DNA of 64,000 bases from Malaciobacter marinus. GTDB taxonomy: Bacteria > Campylobacterota > Campylobacteria > Campylobacterales > Arcobacteraceae. The stretch covers positions 1,612,001 to 1,676,000 of the forward strand of contig NZ_CP032101.1 in assembly GCF_003544855.1 (NCBI RefSeq), in the 5' to 3' direction. Numbering within the stretch: position 1 is the stretch's first letter; each line of letters starts with the position of its first letter. The notes below the pieces were generated by a model. That model saw only the letters and a list, made by a program, of their open reading frames with translations. It had not been told where the DNA came from and did not search any database. The translations under genes were made by a program, and so were the position numbers. Below, piece by piece: positions 15,001 through 20,959 of this stretch.

Positions 15001-17660
15001 CTTCCACCAATTGCACCTTCAATAGATATAAATGTATCACTTCCTTGACTAACACTAATTGATTTTGAGCCTTGAGAGTTTAAATCTATATTTAAATCTT
15101 CTGTTGCATCAGAGTAATCTGCAGTATCAACTCCATCTCCTCCATCTAAGATATCATCTCCCAAGCCACCTTTTAAAGTATCATCTCCATCTTGTGCAAG
15201 TAAAGTATCATCTCCTTGTAAACCTACTAGAACATCATCTCCAGCTTTACCTTCTAATTTATTATTTTTACTATTTCCAGTAATACTATCATCAAACTTT
15301 GTACCAATAACATTTTCTACATTTTGTACTCTATCAACACCAACAAAAGTTCCGCCAACTTGGTCATCTACTCTATTATTTGATAAGTCTGCATTTATAC
15401 CTTTATCGTTTCCTAAAATTGAGTCTAAATAACTATAATCAACCGTATCAATATCTTCTCCACCGTCAATATAGTCATTTCCTTCTCCACCAACTAAAGT
15501 ATCATTTCCAACTCTTCCAAGAAGTGTATCATCCCCTTGTTTTCCATCTAAAGTATCATCTCCACTATTACCATCAAGAATATTCTTATTACTATCTGCA
15601 ATGATAGTATCATCATTTGAACCACCAATTACATTCTCAATTGAAGATAGAGTGTCTTTTTTTACTCCATTTATATTTAAATCTACTTGATTATTCTCAT
15701 TTAAAGTAACATCAATTTTTCCAGTTTCTAAACTATAATCAACTGTATCACTTCCTTCTTGTCCATAATAAACATCATTTCCATTACCTGCAATAATCAA
15801 ATCATCACCTGAACCAGCAAATACAGTATCATCATTGGCTTTTGCTTCAAGAGTATCATCTCCACTATTTCCATAAATAGTATTTGCCAAGTTATTACCT
15901 ACAATAGTATCATCAACAGTAGAGCCTTTTACATTCTCTATATTTCTAATAATATCTTGTTCTAAGCCTACTGTAGCAGTTGTTTGTGTTCCATTATCAC
16001 CTAATGTTAATTTTACAGAACTATTTTCTAAAGAGTAATCAACTAAATCAATATCTTCTCCACCATCTAAAATATCACTTCCACTTCCACCTAAAAGTGT
16101 ATCATTTCCACTTCCACCATCAAGAAAATCGTTTCCTAAGCCACCATATAAAGTATCATCATCTTCTTTACCTAAAAGTGTATCGTCTCCACTATCTCCA
16201 TATAAAGTATCATCATCTAAGCCACCATCAATATAATCTTTTCCTTGAGCACCTCTTACTAAATCACTTCCTTGATTTGCTAAAATTGTATTATTTGAAG
16301 AGTTCCCATTAAAAGTATCATTTCCACTTCCACCAAAAATATTTTCAACATTTAAAACAGTCAAATTCCCATATCCAGAAGATTGTTTATCTGTTTTTGT
16401 TAAGTCTAAAGTTACTGTATCACTTACACCTTCAAAACTTATCCAATCATCAGAACCACTTTGTCCATCTACATAATCATCTCCACCACCTGTTAAGATA
16501 GTATCATTTCCAAGTCCACCAAAAATAGAGTTATCTTGGCTATTACCTTTTAGTGTATCTGCATAGTCTGTTCCAATTAAGTTTTCAATATTTCTTAAAG
16601 TATCATTTCCAGAAGCTTTTGTATCTTGAGATGTAGTTTTAGATAAATCTACACTAATAGAGCTTTGTTCATCACTATAATCAGCATAATCATCATCACC
16701 TGCTCCACCATCTAAAATATCATCGCCTGCTCCACCACTTAAAGTATCATTTTCTGTTCCACCATCTAAGTAATCATCTCCAGCATTACCAATTAAAGTA
16801 TCATTATTAATTCCACCTTTTAGTGTATTATTATCATCATTACCAATAATAGTATCACTACCTCTTGAACCTGTGGCATTCTCAACATTTTTAATTTGAG
16901 TATAGCCTTCACCTAAGATATATTCTTCTTTAAGATTTATTGTATGAGCAACACTTGAATTTGATGCATCAATAGTATCACCTTTACTATTATGTGTTCC
17001 CCCATCAATTACATCATCATTTGAACTAACATAAATAGTATCATCACCTGCTAATGCACTTATAGTGTTTTTTGAAGCATTCCCTGTTATAGTATCATCA
17101 TAATTAGAGCCTATTACATTTTCAATAGATTTTAATTCATCTGCTCCATCAATTCCTGTAGCAGTTCCATAAATACCATCTTCAAAATCTTGGTCTAAAG
17201 TAACTACAACACCTTGATTATCTACATTATTTATAGCATCTTCATAACTTACAGTATCACTTCCAACTCCACCTTCAATAAAGTCATTTCCTACATTTCC
17301 TGCAAGAGTATCATTTCCTGATCCACCATTAATAGTATCATTTCCTGCTCCACCACTAATAGTATCATAGCCTTTGTTACCATTTAAAATATTCTGTTTA
17401 TCATCACCAATAATAATATCAATATCTTGTGTTCCATTTACATTTTCAATATTTGAAATAGTATCATTTCCATCACCTGTAATAGTTCCATTTACTAAAT
17501 CTGCAATAATTCCCTCAGGATTAACACTATCAATATGAGAAAAATCTATTGTATCACTACCCTCTCCAGCATCTATAGTATCATCACCTAATCCAGAAAC
17601 TATAAAATCATTTCCTGTTCCTGATTCAATAGTATCATCTCCTGCATAAGCAGTAATTGT
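1..17660 (-). repeat. About 55 degenerate RTX modules inside the giant gene
   Basis: Within the giant gene an approximately 300-base module recurs about 55 times by eye, with spacing from about 180 to 650 bases. Each module carries a strand such as SVDLS, the anchor motif IENVIGT (plus-strand signature close to acattttcaatatt), and two to six GGxGDDT nonapeptides. Examples of the anchor signature lie near 997, 1960, 2683, 3830, 5440, 6565, 8523, 10195, 11430, 12727, 13588, 14245, 15310, 16877 and 17442. Copies are diverged in DNA sequence rather than identical, which suggests an old expansion rather than a very recent one. Confidence 0.85.
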
Positions 17661-19151
17661 GTCTTCTCCACTATTTCCATAAATAGTATCATCATTATTT
17701 CCAGCATAAATAGTATCATTTGAAATACCACCATTTATAGTGTTTTTTAAAGTTGTTGAACCATAAAGTTTTGTATCATTAATATTTGAACTAATAACAA
17801 AACCTGTTTGTTCTGATTGTCCATCAATTAAATCAATATTATCATTATCAATCTCTTGATATTTATACTCACTTGAATCACTTTCATCATTTATCTTTTT
17901 TAAGTTTACTCCAACAGTTAAATCAAATTCATGAGTAGTTTCACTAGGTGGTTCTATATCTGGTCTTATTTCTGGATCAATATTATTTATATCAAATACA
18001 GTTTGTGCTTTTATATTCAAAGCAAAATCTTTATCAACATCTGTATTCATAGTCATAATAATATTTATATTTCCCTGTGCATCTACAGTAAAACCTTCTA
18101 TTTCATCTGTATCAGGGTTATCTCTTTGTATTAACCAACTATTACCAGACTGAGTAGCATTATGTACTTTAAAGCCATCAGGTAAATCATCTGAACTTAT
18201 CCAAACTTTTTGAATTTTAAAACCTGCACCTTGAGTAGGATTTAAAGTGATAGTTCTTGAAGTATATCCATCACCAAAATAGTCTGGATTATCAGAGTTT
18301 ATTAAAACACTATCATAATTATTAATTCCAGTATTTTTATAAGACATTTCTTCTTGATTTGTTTGCTTAACTATTTCAGAAGGATTTGCAGAAATATTAC
18401 TATTTGGATAAATATTTTCATAATATGAACCACCACCACCATCTACAGTTAATACTCTGCTAGCATCTGCTCCCGTTCCTTGAATAGATTCACTTTGCGT
18501 TTGTAAAACGTGTTTCATATCTAAAGAAAATTCAAACTTTAAAGGAGGTGCATCATTAACTTCATCTTCTTTTTCAGGAGTTCCATCATCAGCAGGTGGC
18601 TCAGCAATAACAGGAGGTTCTGTTTCTTCTGGAATTTCAGGTGGAATTTCTACATCTAAAGGCTCTTCAAACTCAGTATCAAACTCATTTTCATCTAGTT
18701 CAACTTCAGTAATTATTACAGGTGGAGCACTATTTGTATTTTTCTCAGTAACATCTTCAAGTTCTTTTACTTCTTCAGCAGAACTAGGTACAACATCAAC
18801 ATCTTCATTAGCTAAAACTGCTTCCAATGGCAAATTATTTATTTCATCAATTTCAGATAAAATAGTACTTAAAGTTAAATCTTTCCCACCAATAGTAAAG
18901 CTTGGAGGAGTATCATTATAACCCATTAAGGCCATTGATACAAAAGTATAAACTCCTCCATCAGGAAACTCTAAAATTATATCTCCCCCAATAAGCTTAT
19001 ATTTTGCATCTTCTAAATTAAAACCTACTGACTGAAAATCAATCTTATCTCCAGGTCTTACATAAACTGCAATATTTTCACCACTTTGTGGTTTTCCTGT
19101 AATTTGTACTTTTTTATCTAAATATTTAACAAGCTCATTACTTTTTGCCAT
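1..19151 (-). CDS. Giant RTX-repeat surface protein / adhesin (3' end outside window)
   Basis: A single open frame runs from an ATG at 19149-19151 to the left edge, giving at least 6383 residues without the C-terminus. I translated the first ~700 codons and spot-checked the frame near 15000, 13200, 11880, 9540, 7500, 4000, 1500 and 1-41; all are open and in frame. A Shine-Dalgarno AAGG sits 7 bases before the start. Residues 1-120 form a compact N-terminal domain without a Sec signal (starts MAKSNELVKYLDKKVQITGK). A Pro/Glu-rich linker follows (about 130-210), then a non-repetitive domain to about residue 490. The rest is RTX nonapeptides (GGxGDDTL, GNDTI) alternating with VSYE/VDLS strands and an IENVIGT motif. 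RTX repeats bind calcium, and such proteins normally leave by type I secretion through a C-terminal signal, which is not in view. A role in adhesion or biofilm is inferred; a giant RTX toxin is less likely because no enzymatic domain is visible. Confidence 0.9.
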   Translation of the reverse strand, partial: MAKSNELVKYLDKKVQITGKPQSGENIAVYVRPGDKIDFQSVGFNLEDAKYKLIGGDIILEFPDGGVYTFVSMALMGYNDTPPSFTIGGKDLTLSTILSEIDEINNLPLEAVLANEDVDVVPSSAEEVKELEDVTEKNTNSAPPVIITEVELDENEFDTEFEEPLDVEIPPEIPEETEPPVIAEPPADDGTPEKEDEVNDAPPLKFEFSLDMKHVLQTQSESIQGTGADASRVLTVDGGGGSYYENIYPNSNISANPSEIVKQTNQEEMSYKNTGINNYDSVLINSDNPDYFGDGYTSRTITLNPTQGAGFKIQKVWISSDDLPDGFKVHNATQSGNSWLIQRDNPDTDEIEGFTVDAQGNINIIMTMNTDVDKDFALNIKAQTVFDINNIDPEIRPDIEPPSETTHEFDLTVGVNLKKINDESDSSEYKYQEIDNDNIDLIDGQSEQTGFVISSNINDTKLYGSTTLKNTINGGISNDTIYAGNNDDTIYGNSGEDTITAYAGDDTIESGTGNDFIVSGLGDDTIDAGEGSDTIDFSHIDSVNPEGIIADLVNGTITGDGNDTISNIENVNGTQDIDIIIGDDKQNILNGNKGYDTISGGAGNDTINGGSGNDTLAGNVGNDFIEGGVGSDTVSYEDAINNVDNQGVVVTLDQDFEDGIYGTATGIDGADELKSIENVIGSNYDDTITGNASKNTISALAGDDTIYVSSNDDVIDGGTHNSKGDTIDASNSSVAHTINLKEEYILGEGYTQIKNVENATGSRGSDTIIGNDDNNTLKGGINNDTLIGNAGDDYLDGGTENDTLSGGAGDDILDGGAGDDDYADYSDEQSSISVDLSKTTSQDTKASGNDTLRNIENLIGTDYADTLKGNSQDNSIFGGLGNDTILTGGGDDYVDGQSGSDDWISFEGVSDTVTLDLTKTDKQSSGYGNLTVLNVENIFGGSGNDTFNGNSSNNTILANQGSDLVRGAQGKDYIDGGLDDDTLYGDSGDDTLLGKEDDDTLYGGLGNDFLDGGSGNDTLLGGSGSDILDGGEDIDLVDYSLENSSVKLTLGDNGTQTTATVGLEQDIIRNIENVKGSTVDDTIVGNNLANTIYGNSGDDTLEAKANDDTVFAGSGDDLIIAGNGNDVYYGQEGSDTVDYSLETGKIDVTLNENNQVDLNINGVKKDTLSSIENVIGGSNDDTIIADSNKNILDGNSGDDTLDGKQGDDTLLGRVGNDTLVGGEGNDYIDGGEDIDTVDYSYLDSILGNDKGINADLSNNRVDDQVGGTFVGVDRVQNVENVIGTKFDDSITGNSKNNKLEGKAGDDVLVGLQGDDTLLAQDGDDTLKGGLGDDILDGGDGVDTADYSDATEDLNIDLNSQGSKSISVSQGSDTFISIEGAIGGSGDDTLKGTTEANTLVGNDGNDTLLGSGANSGVDYIDGGLGEDFASFAFTSNDITIDLSLNDVEQNTSEGKIIIKNVENLDGGAGNDTIIGNDEVNTLTGGAGNDTLIGKGKNDTLDGGTNAYKLTITPQNNGTFTLNIAGVTVSFIASATTSLAEILDGLVTSFNSDSMATNIGKIMHDGTNIYLETNETFSSSSNVSSEYKHYTDTADYSIVSGTSGINVDMNLGDDSSRNEGLVTIDGDNGRDTLVDIENIIGTKNDDKITGDSDDNIDNKFEGQAGNDTISGGSGNDTLLGQEDDDILYGNTGNDTLDGGSGDDTLYAGLGQNRVIGGIGSDTVAYDVDKAIDVDLSNLSAQDIFKDGTQFDTISEVENVIGTAQNDKISGNSDKNILNGQGGDDTLDGRVGDDTLYGGSGNDTLKASTGDNLLDGGEDIDTVDYSGNKAINVNLSNTSSQDVFKDSTQNDTLVNIENVIGSNAKDTISGNILNNSLFGSSNDDILSGEAGNDILNGGDGTQDIADYTSSTSGIIVDLNDTNSDGFQVINDGFGDKDKLIDIEIIKASNNSDRLSGSNTNDTFIANDGDDTLKGLLGDDVLNGNKGNDTFIAGIDSNNDGILESGDDGVDTIDGGENSDTVDYSNLDNTHSIDVSLDGSTQVDVVVSNASNDKIKNIENVSGTQGDDKIIGDSKDNTLLGNAGDDILEGAAGNDILNGGDNNSKGDTVSYETAQSSVNVNLGLDGVAQNISAEQGNDTLIDIENVIGSSHEDSLIGNASNNTLEGRDSNDILIGLAGDDNLIGGKGNDTLRGGANDDILNGGEGVDTADYSNATEDLDIDLNSQGSKVISASQGSDEFISIEGAIGGSGDDTLRGTSGVNTLIGGEGNDTLLGGGAGDALNFDYIEGGAGSEDFVSYSYIDALGQKVVIDLANSEVQDTVGAGHIKINTVENLEGGAKDDTLFGNDSENTLIGREGNDLFASKDGDDTFIGGKATIVNNKVVANDDNENDTVTYLDASGQISVDMNVASEDDTTLNIGRVTNDGYNNVDTLYGIENIIGSNYADNIIGDIDDNVNNKFVGANGADRISGGSGDDTIYGGFDDATVETTNEEALKDTLYGGSGDDTLYGNKGDDTLYGEAGNDVLRGDEGFDTVDYSNENKIVVNLSEGATVTIDSNNNSTFENDGSDDKDTLYGIENITGSNSGNDTITGDNNSNTIKGLLGDDTLSGAGGADTLDGGLGNDTVDFSYLNSGSSKVVVDLSNSSSTVNTSSNIATSDIDSLTSIENVQGSKNDDTITGDSQANTLYGNGGNDTIYSSSNNDTIDGGTQTSKDIMSYENSSSSITLSSNVNGYDVIKQSGGLDSLTNIEEVHGSNYKDTLIGGTSNDTFKAGSDDDILSAQGGNNSLYGEAGNDTFITAQGDDLFHGGDNQDLVDYSSITTNNTNPSSSHTGVVVSLDNANAQNVHSSAGSDTLVDIENIKTTNLNDSILGNNDANTIYSLDGNDTINSAGGDDVVFAGSGDDTIEGALGADELYGQAGDDTFKFSANSNDGKNDVIDGGDEADNSRGKDSLDYSLLNESISLDLNDNSTSYVKVGSDNFHHQVKNIENVIGTSHDDTIKGDSADNSLEGRVGNDTLSGETGDDILLGGTGSDILSGGAGDDILAGDGDGTSSYTNENGEVDTVDYSSEKNEDLVIDISDGAHYISSSQGTDTFYGIEGVIGGEKNDTLTGNTQANSLVGNKGNDTLLGGGASSGYDYIDGGEGDADFVSFEYTAKDITVDLSKTDAIQSTGDGDLIIKNIENLAGGYGNDTIIGNTSNNTLEGGAGDDTLIGNAGNDVLRGGSGYALTIAVLTSIISFEVNGQTISFDNTSALKTKAEVLDELVKIFEANSVASSNNTSVKVEGETLHIKTQESVTGNSNLNITKDSDTVDYSSLNAGIGIEVDLTTPDTNGYNVYNDGFGAKDRLEGIENINGSIYKDIIKADDNNNTIFGNLGNDTIDGQGGDDYIDGGAGDDKIIGAAGNDELYGQGGDDTFIALQNDGEDVINGGSNSNIGDTIDYTQASQTSYHLEVNLSNNEVANIDANSAIMTNGTTFVKDTITNIENVIGTNANDTFVGNSLNNSFSGEGGSDTINFANSNDKVVVDLQNNSAFGNDIGTDTISSIENVVGSSSDDTIIMSNENEINRVDGGSHDTTVSGKGDTISYENYTSSVHVDLQSGVNNVDDTILNIENITGGINNDILRADANKNSLLGSKGDDTLQGRGGDDFLDGGENSDTADYSDATGDVVVDLHSATNTASGAGVGTDTLKNIENILGSNFDDTFIGNIDNANIFDGAGAIDTVDYSKLTDLNNDKVVVDLSNEIATVISGGTKPSDTLKNIENAIGTAGNDTFIGNSVNNVFDGGVGNESDKADYSNVSNTGITVDLSQAVQTVSVSSSNIDTVKNIEDFDGSNQDDVFIMKGNDTTSNVIDGKAGVDTISYEAYSNSVEVDMTTNTNNTSDSLFNIENLKGGSNDDTLRGNDLSNSIEGLNGADTFYSSKGSDTLIGGDDNSIDIVSYEKETKKVVVNANADEYLVTKVANSNNEDVLKGIEEVHGSNYEDDFTGGDNADTFKGGNSNDILRGEGANDSLYGQSGDDTLLGGIGNDYLDGGTNSLVGDTVSYENRNESVNVDLTLGEATATIGSSETDTLKDIENITGSTVKDEITGDENKNTLLGMQGNDTLSGEAGDDYIDGGSGNDEIIGGAGADRLYGGSGDDTFKIHSEQSELTGDIIDGQEDIDTLDYSNINSGVNIRLNGSTNSKATIISSSEEHTIKNIENVIGTTGNDTIQGDSNNNILNGKDGVDTISFENATSNISANIGTDDKTIDSNVLNATQSTGDGSVDTIEEFENIIGSKQDDTFVGSSNSNKITGNLGQDTIYGQAGADDLRGGEGNDLLNGGSGADDIYGDGGTDTVTYEDASNVNVNLRGISNGIANENYNGTTSTDKLYSIENVIGSSGDDTIEGNEEDNTLIGGAGNDTISFENSTTGVTVDLTNTTSKQNTNDGNDLIQGFDNILGSKNSDNLTGNSNANIIHAGLLDDTIEGLAGNDTIYGQAGDDVIDGSSDLDTLYGGSGDDTFIASLLDGNDVINGFETTGTESSDDKDTIDYSAIDDSSYHLEVNLSNSDIAGVLNNSANIKQDLTTEQTDTISNIENIIGTNGNDTIIGSSEANQLKGEAGDDTFIGGAGNDQIIGGAHTVGLNGGDWVDYSYSLNNIYTDLNSENRVYIDTDGVTGFGVNDEVDTLSQIENIKGSDINSKADTIIGNSEDNSILGLKGDDTIDGGAGSDYLDGGEGINTLSFESLNEAVSVDLSNSSATTSKHSDTIKNFTNIIGTDLSSQEDILIGDDNNNTIKGLAGNDTLEGKGGVDNLFGGSGNDTFILGINDGEDTIDGEDGSSDTVDYSSLNSSESLNLDLDTSTATTATVTNGSTTFTDSVVNIENIKGGSGDDRLTGDAFKNSLWGNAGDDILDGDYEDDKLFGGSGNDTLLGGLGDDELYGQAGDDNLSGGAGNDIIDGGETDEIFGDTIDYSSKTTNLDINLKKTDGSYATAYLDTEQDKLANIENIVGTIYDDKIIGDEGKNRLEGKKGDDTLAGDAGDDTLFGNEGNDTFIAGIYDKNLDDFVSGNDGNDYYDGGEGQEDGNADTLDYSAFDSSKNIEVDLSATDSLNSDYATVNVNDGTTDYVKNIENIIGSKGNDIISGDAQNNILNGSLGDDTLKGNAGNDTIIGGEGQDKVDYSDALKGIVVDLRDAVEVSQDGFDFQDDLSGIEILEGSNFADSLTGSNSNDTFIGGNGNDKFFSTKGSDTFYGGSLDTNGTHTIEAGEYNKIDYEEEKRIYVDLSQTKTDSDGNIYSEVLKSNSNLTSDGFTNLESTDKVYSIVNINGTTNDDTIIGNSETNFFEGDSGADKLEGKGGDDNLKGEAGNDTFVATSADDGSDTIDGGEDSDTIDYSKLTSNSIEVSLAEDFTVSTVFVKNANNDSIVNIENVIGTQVDDTITGNSKNNTLIGEAGDDTLEGGRGDDLLDGGINSSKGDTVSYSKANSSVSVDLGLNGISQNISVEQGNDTLTDIENVIGSAYNDIFYSNENANNSFDGGITDSLGGDTVDYSKRLLDSDDKIVANLETNSVQITDDLVVTANDSLTSIENITGTAGNDTITGNSDKNTLKGEAGDDIIEGGAGDDYIDGGVDNLGDTVYYNNATSGVNVDLGIDGTAQTVGGGQGVDTLVDIEHVIGSSYADTFKGNNTESNTFDGGKDLDSGIENINDENDTVDYSKLTNSSDKIVVDLSNTNKDNVAVTVANVAQGSDTLINIENVIGTSGDDTFTGNSDSNNLQGGDGDDTFFVKDASSSNEIDTINGGNNTSVGDTVDFSKVTNYYVDVNLSSQDLLLKDSSNVVVRDDNVLNIENITGTQNEDKIIGDSSKNILKGEGGTDTIKGEAGDDIIYGSDNTDNALSSTDYELLDGGEDNDTIYGGAGNDSILGGTGVGEDSLYGEAGNDIIKGGSGVDFIDGGDNDDYINGEAGVDELRGGLGADEIYGGTEGDTIYGDNIDSNDTQTSNDNDTIFGEDGVDYIYGGFGDDTLSGGANNDYIYGGFSQTEDSGTNDTVTYENATNSVVVDFVNNKATGEGTDELYGIENAIGSKYDDTFISKLTVSNRFDGGDDESGEINGDSISYEEVNVDSTDDKVVIDLSTSADAQGYYKADIYQDGAVVTSDYLKNMENITGTNGNDTITGDDDKNTLVGLDGDDTLSGQGGNDVINGGAGNDTASFIEKNVAVEVDFKTNKATTSTETDTLIDIENAIGGSSSDTFKMNEDNKTNIINGGDTAQEDTVSYEYYTTNGVTVNLSTTQAQTVVDSSGTTDIDTILNIQNIIGSSKDDKVIGSSEDNSIILGSGNDTFIAGTDTNNDGILESGDDGVDYFDGGVGTSDWADYSVVLDDLNSSTNGIEVTLDGANEAQVNVNGQTSS

Positions 19152-19215
19152 TTTTCTACCTTAAATGTCACTTTAGTGTTATTAGTACTTATTATATCTA
19201 ATTTTAGTGTATATC
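19152..19215 (-). promoter_or_regulatory. Promoter and leader of the giant adhesin gene
   Basis: On the minus strand a perfect TATAAT lies at 19191-19196, about 40 bases before the ATG at 19151, with an AAGG ribosome site in between. The 8-base sequence ACACTAAA occurs twice on the minus strand, at 19203-19210 and 19172-19179, one copy on each side of the -10 box. Direct repeats in this position could bind a regulator; that is inference. The remaining gap up to 19411 is AT-rich, with a small ATGTT/AACAT inverted repeat near 19336, and shows no gene. Confidence 0.5.
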
Positions 19216-19411
19216 TATATCATTTATACGTTTTTTTTATTATTTAATATGTAGTTAAACATAATATAAAATTATTTTAAGTTATTTTTACTTATTAAAG
19301 CCATTTTGAGAAGTTTATGTTAAGGTAAATAATATTATGTTTAATAACATATACTAGTTTAAAATGATTATTTTTTATGTTTTTTTTATAAAAATATTCT
19401 TAAATAGAAAA

Positions 19412-20959
19412 TTAATATTTATTAATCTCTTTTTGTAAATCATTTTTTATTTTTTTAAAAACTTTAGAGTAGTTTTTTGTTTCATCTTGTCTATATAGTT
19501 TCAAGCTACTATACCAAGGACTAATACTTGTATCAATCATCCATCTAAAATCTGGAACAAAAGGTAAGACTAACCAAGTTTTTTTATTTAATGCTCCACA
19601 TAAATGAGCAAGACTACTATCAATAGATATAATTAAATTCATTCTTTCTACAATTTGTGCAGTATCATTAAAATTAGATATAAAATTACTATAATCAAAA
19701 ACATTATCATAATCAGAAAAGTTCTCTTTTTCATTTAGTTGAAGTGAATAAAAAGCAATATTTGGAAACTCTTTGAAAAGTTGTTTAAAATATCTTATAT
19801 TAACAGAACGATTTTTATCATTTTTATGTTCTTTATTTCCTTGCCATACAAAGGCTATATGGTAGTTAAATTCTTTATTTAAAACCTCTTTTTTTATTAT
19901 CAATGGTTTCAAATATGGTTCATTTATAATTAAATTATTTACTCTAATATCAAAAACTTTTGCTAAGGTAATAAGTGAACAAAAATAATCTACATTTTCA
20001 AGAGTTGTGTTATTTGATACAAACTTTACTTGTTCAAAAGAGTTTTCAAACACTATTTTTAACTCTTCTTTAACTGCACAATAGACTTTTTTGGCACCTT
20101 TTTGTAAGAGTAATGAAAGAAATCTAATAAACTGTATGTTATCTCCAAAACCTTGTTCTTGTTGAATCAAAATACTTTTATTAGTTAAGTCCTCACCATC
20201 ATAAGTAGGTATACCATATGATATCTTCTTTAATTCATTTTTTGCTTCCCATCTATACTCATACTCTTCAAAACCCCTTTTATAATCTCCATAAAGTAAA
20301 AGAATATTTGATTTTGCAAAATGAGCATCTGCATAATCTGGTTTTAACTCTATTGCTTTTTCATAACAAAAAAGTGCATCACTATATTTTCCTAAATTTA
20401 AGTATGCTATTCCTAAAGAATAATAAGCTTTATAATGTGTGTTATCTAAAAATATTACTTTTTTAAAGCCTTTTATGGCTTCATTGAATCTATCTAAATT
20501 ATATAAAGTATTTGAATAATTAAAAATTACATCAATATCATTAGGATTTAATAAGGCTGCTTTTTTATAAGTTTGTAAAGCTAATTCGTAGTTTTCTAAT
20601 CTTTTATAACAAACTCCAAGATTAACAAATGCACTTAAATAATCACTTCTAAAAGTTATAGCTTTATTAAAAGATTCAATTGCTTCTTTTAAAATATTTA
20701 ATTGTAAATATGCAACACCTAGATTAAAATATGTAATTGGTGCTAAATTATTTAATATTAATGCTTTTTTATAATAACTTATACTTTTTTCAAAGCTCTT
20801 TTCTAAAAAAAGAATATTTGCATAGTTCACATATAAAATTTCTAATTCTTTTTTTTCTAACCCTATTTTATTTTTTAAAATTTCTTCATAAATATTTTTT
20901 GCTTTATTTAACTCTTTATTTTCATGATAAAAAATTGCACTTTTTAATTGCTTATTCAA
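19412..20959 (-). CDS. TPR-repeat protein with GT9-like glycosyltransferase domain
   Basis: Residues about 1-235 are tandem tetratricopeptide repeats (for example AYYSLGIAYLNLGKY around 178-192). Residues about 250-510 match the glycosyltransferase domain often fused to TPRs: EQGFGDNIQF at 268-277, FVWQGN near 370, and IDSSLAHLCGALNKKTW near 446-462, with SPWYSSLKLYRQ near the end. Such proteins are related to ADP-heptose/O-GlcNAc-type transferases and probably glycosylate protein or surface sugar acceptors; the donor is unknown. The start codon is TTG (20957-20959), directly after the stop of the upstream ATPase gene and 6-7 bases behind an AGGTGAG ribosome site, so the two genes are translationally linked. 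It lies 260 bases from the giant adhesin gene in the same orientation, so it may modify the adhesin (inference). Confidence 0.8.
   Translation of the reverse strand: MNKQLKSAIFYHENKELNKAKNIYEEILKNKIGLEKKELEILYVNYANILFLEKSFEKSISYYKKALILNNLAPITYFNLGVAYLQLNILKEAIESFNKAITFRSDYLSAFVNLGVCYKRLENYELALQTYKKAALLNPNDIDVIFNYSNTLYNLDRFNEAIKGFKKVIFLDNTHYKAYYSLGIAYLNLGKYSDALFCYEKAIELKPDYADAHFAKSNILLLYGDYKRGFEEYEYRWEAKNELKKISYGIPTYDGEDLTNKSILIQQEQGFGDNIQFIRFLSLLLQKGAKKVYCAVKEELKIVFENSFEQVKFVSNNTTLENVDYFCSLITLAKVFDIRVNNLIINEPYLKPLIIKKEVLNKEFNYHIAFVWQGNKEHKNDKNRSVNIRYFKQLFKEFPNIAFYSLQLNEKENFSDYDNVFDYSNFISNFNDTAQIVERMNLIISIDSSLAHLCGALNKKTWLVLPFVPDFRWMIDTSISPWYSSLKLYRQDETKNYSKVFKKIKNDLQKEINKY

Noticed and set aside
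1..17660. Regularly spaced short repeats that might suggest a CRISPR array or satellite DNA
   Set aside because: The repeats keep a single open frame, differ in length and sequence, and translate to RTX nonapeptides; there are no constant-length spacers.
442..18134. Many plus-strand open frames rich in His, Leu and Tyr or in Ser, Phe and Pro (for example 8069-8311, 9262-9753, 15980-16312)
   Set aside because: They are antisense shadows of the RTX repeats; codons for Gly-Asp-Asp-Thr read backwards give these residues. They have no ribosome sites or family character.
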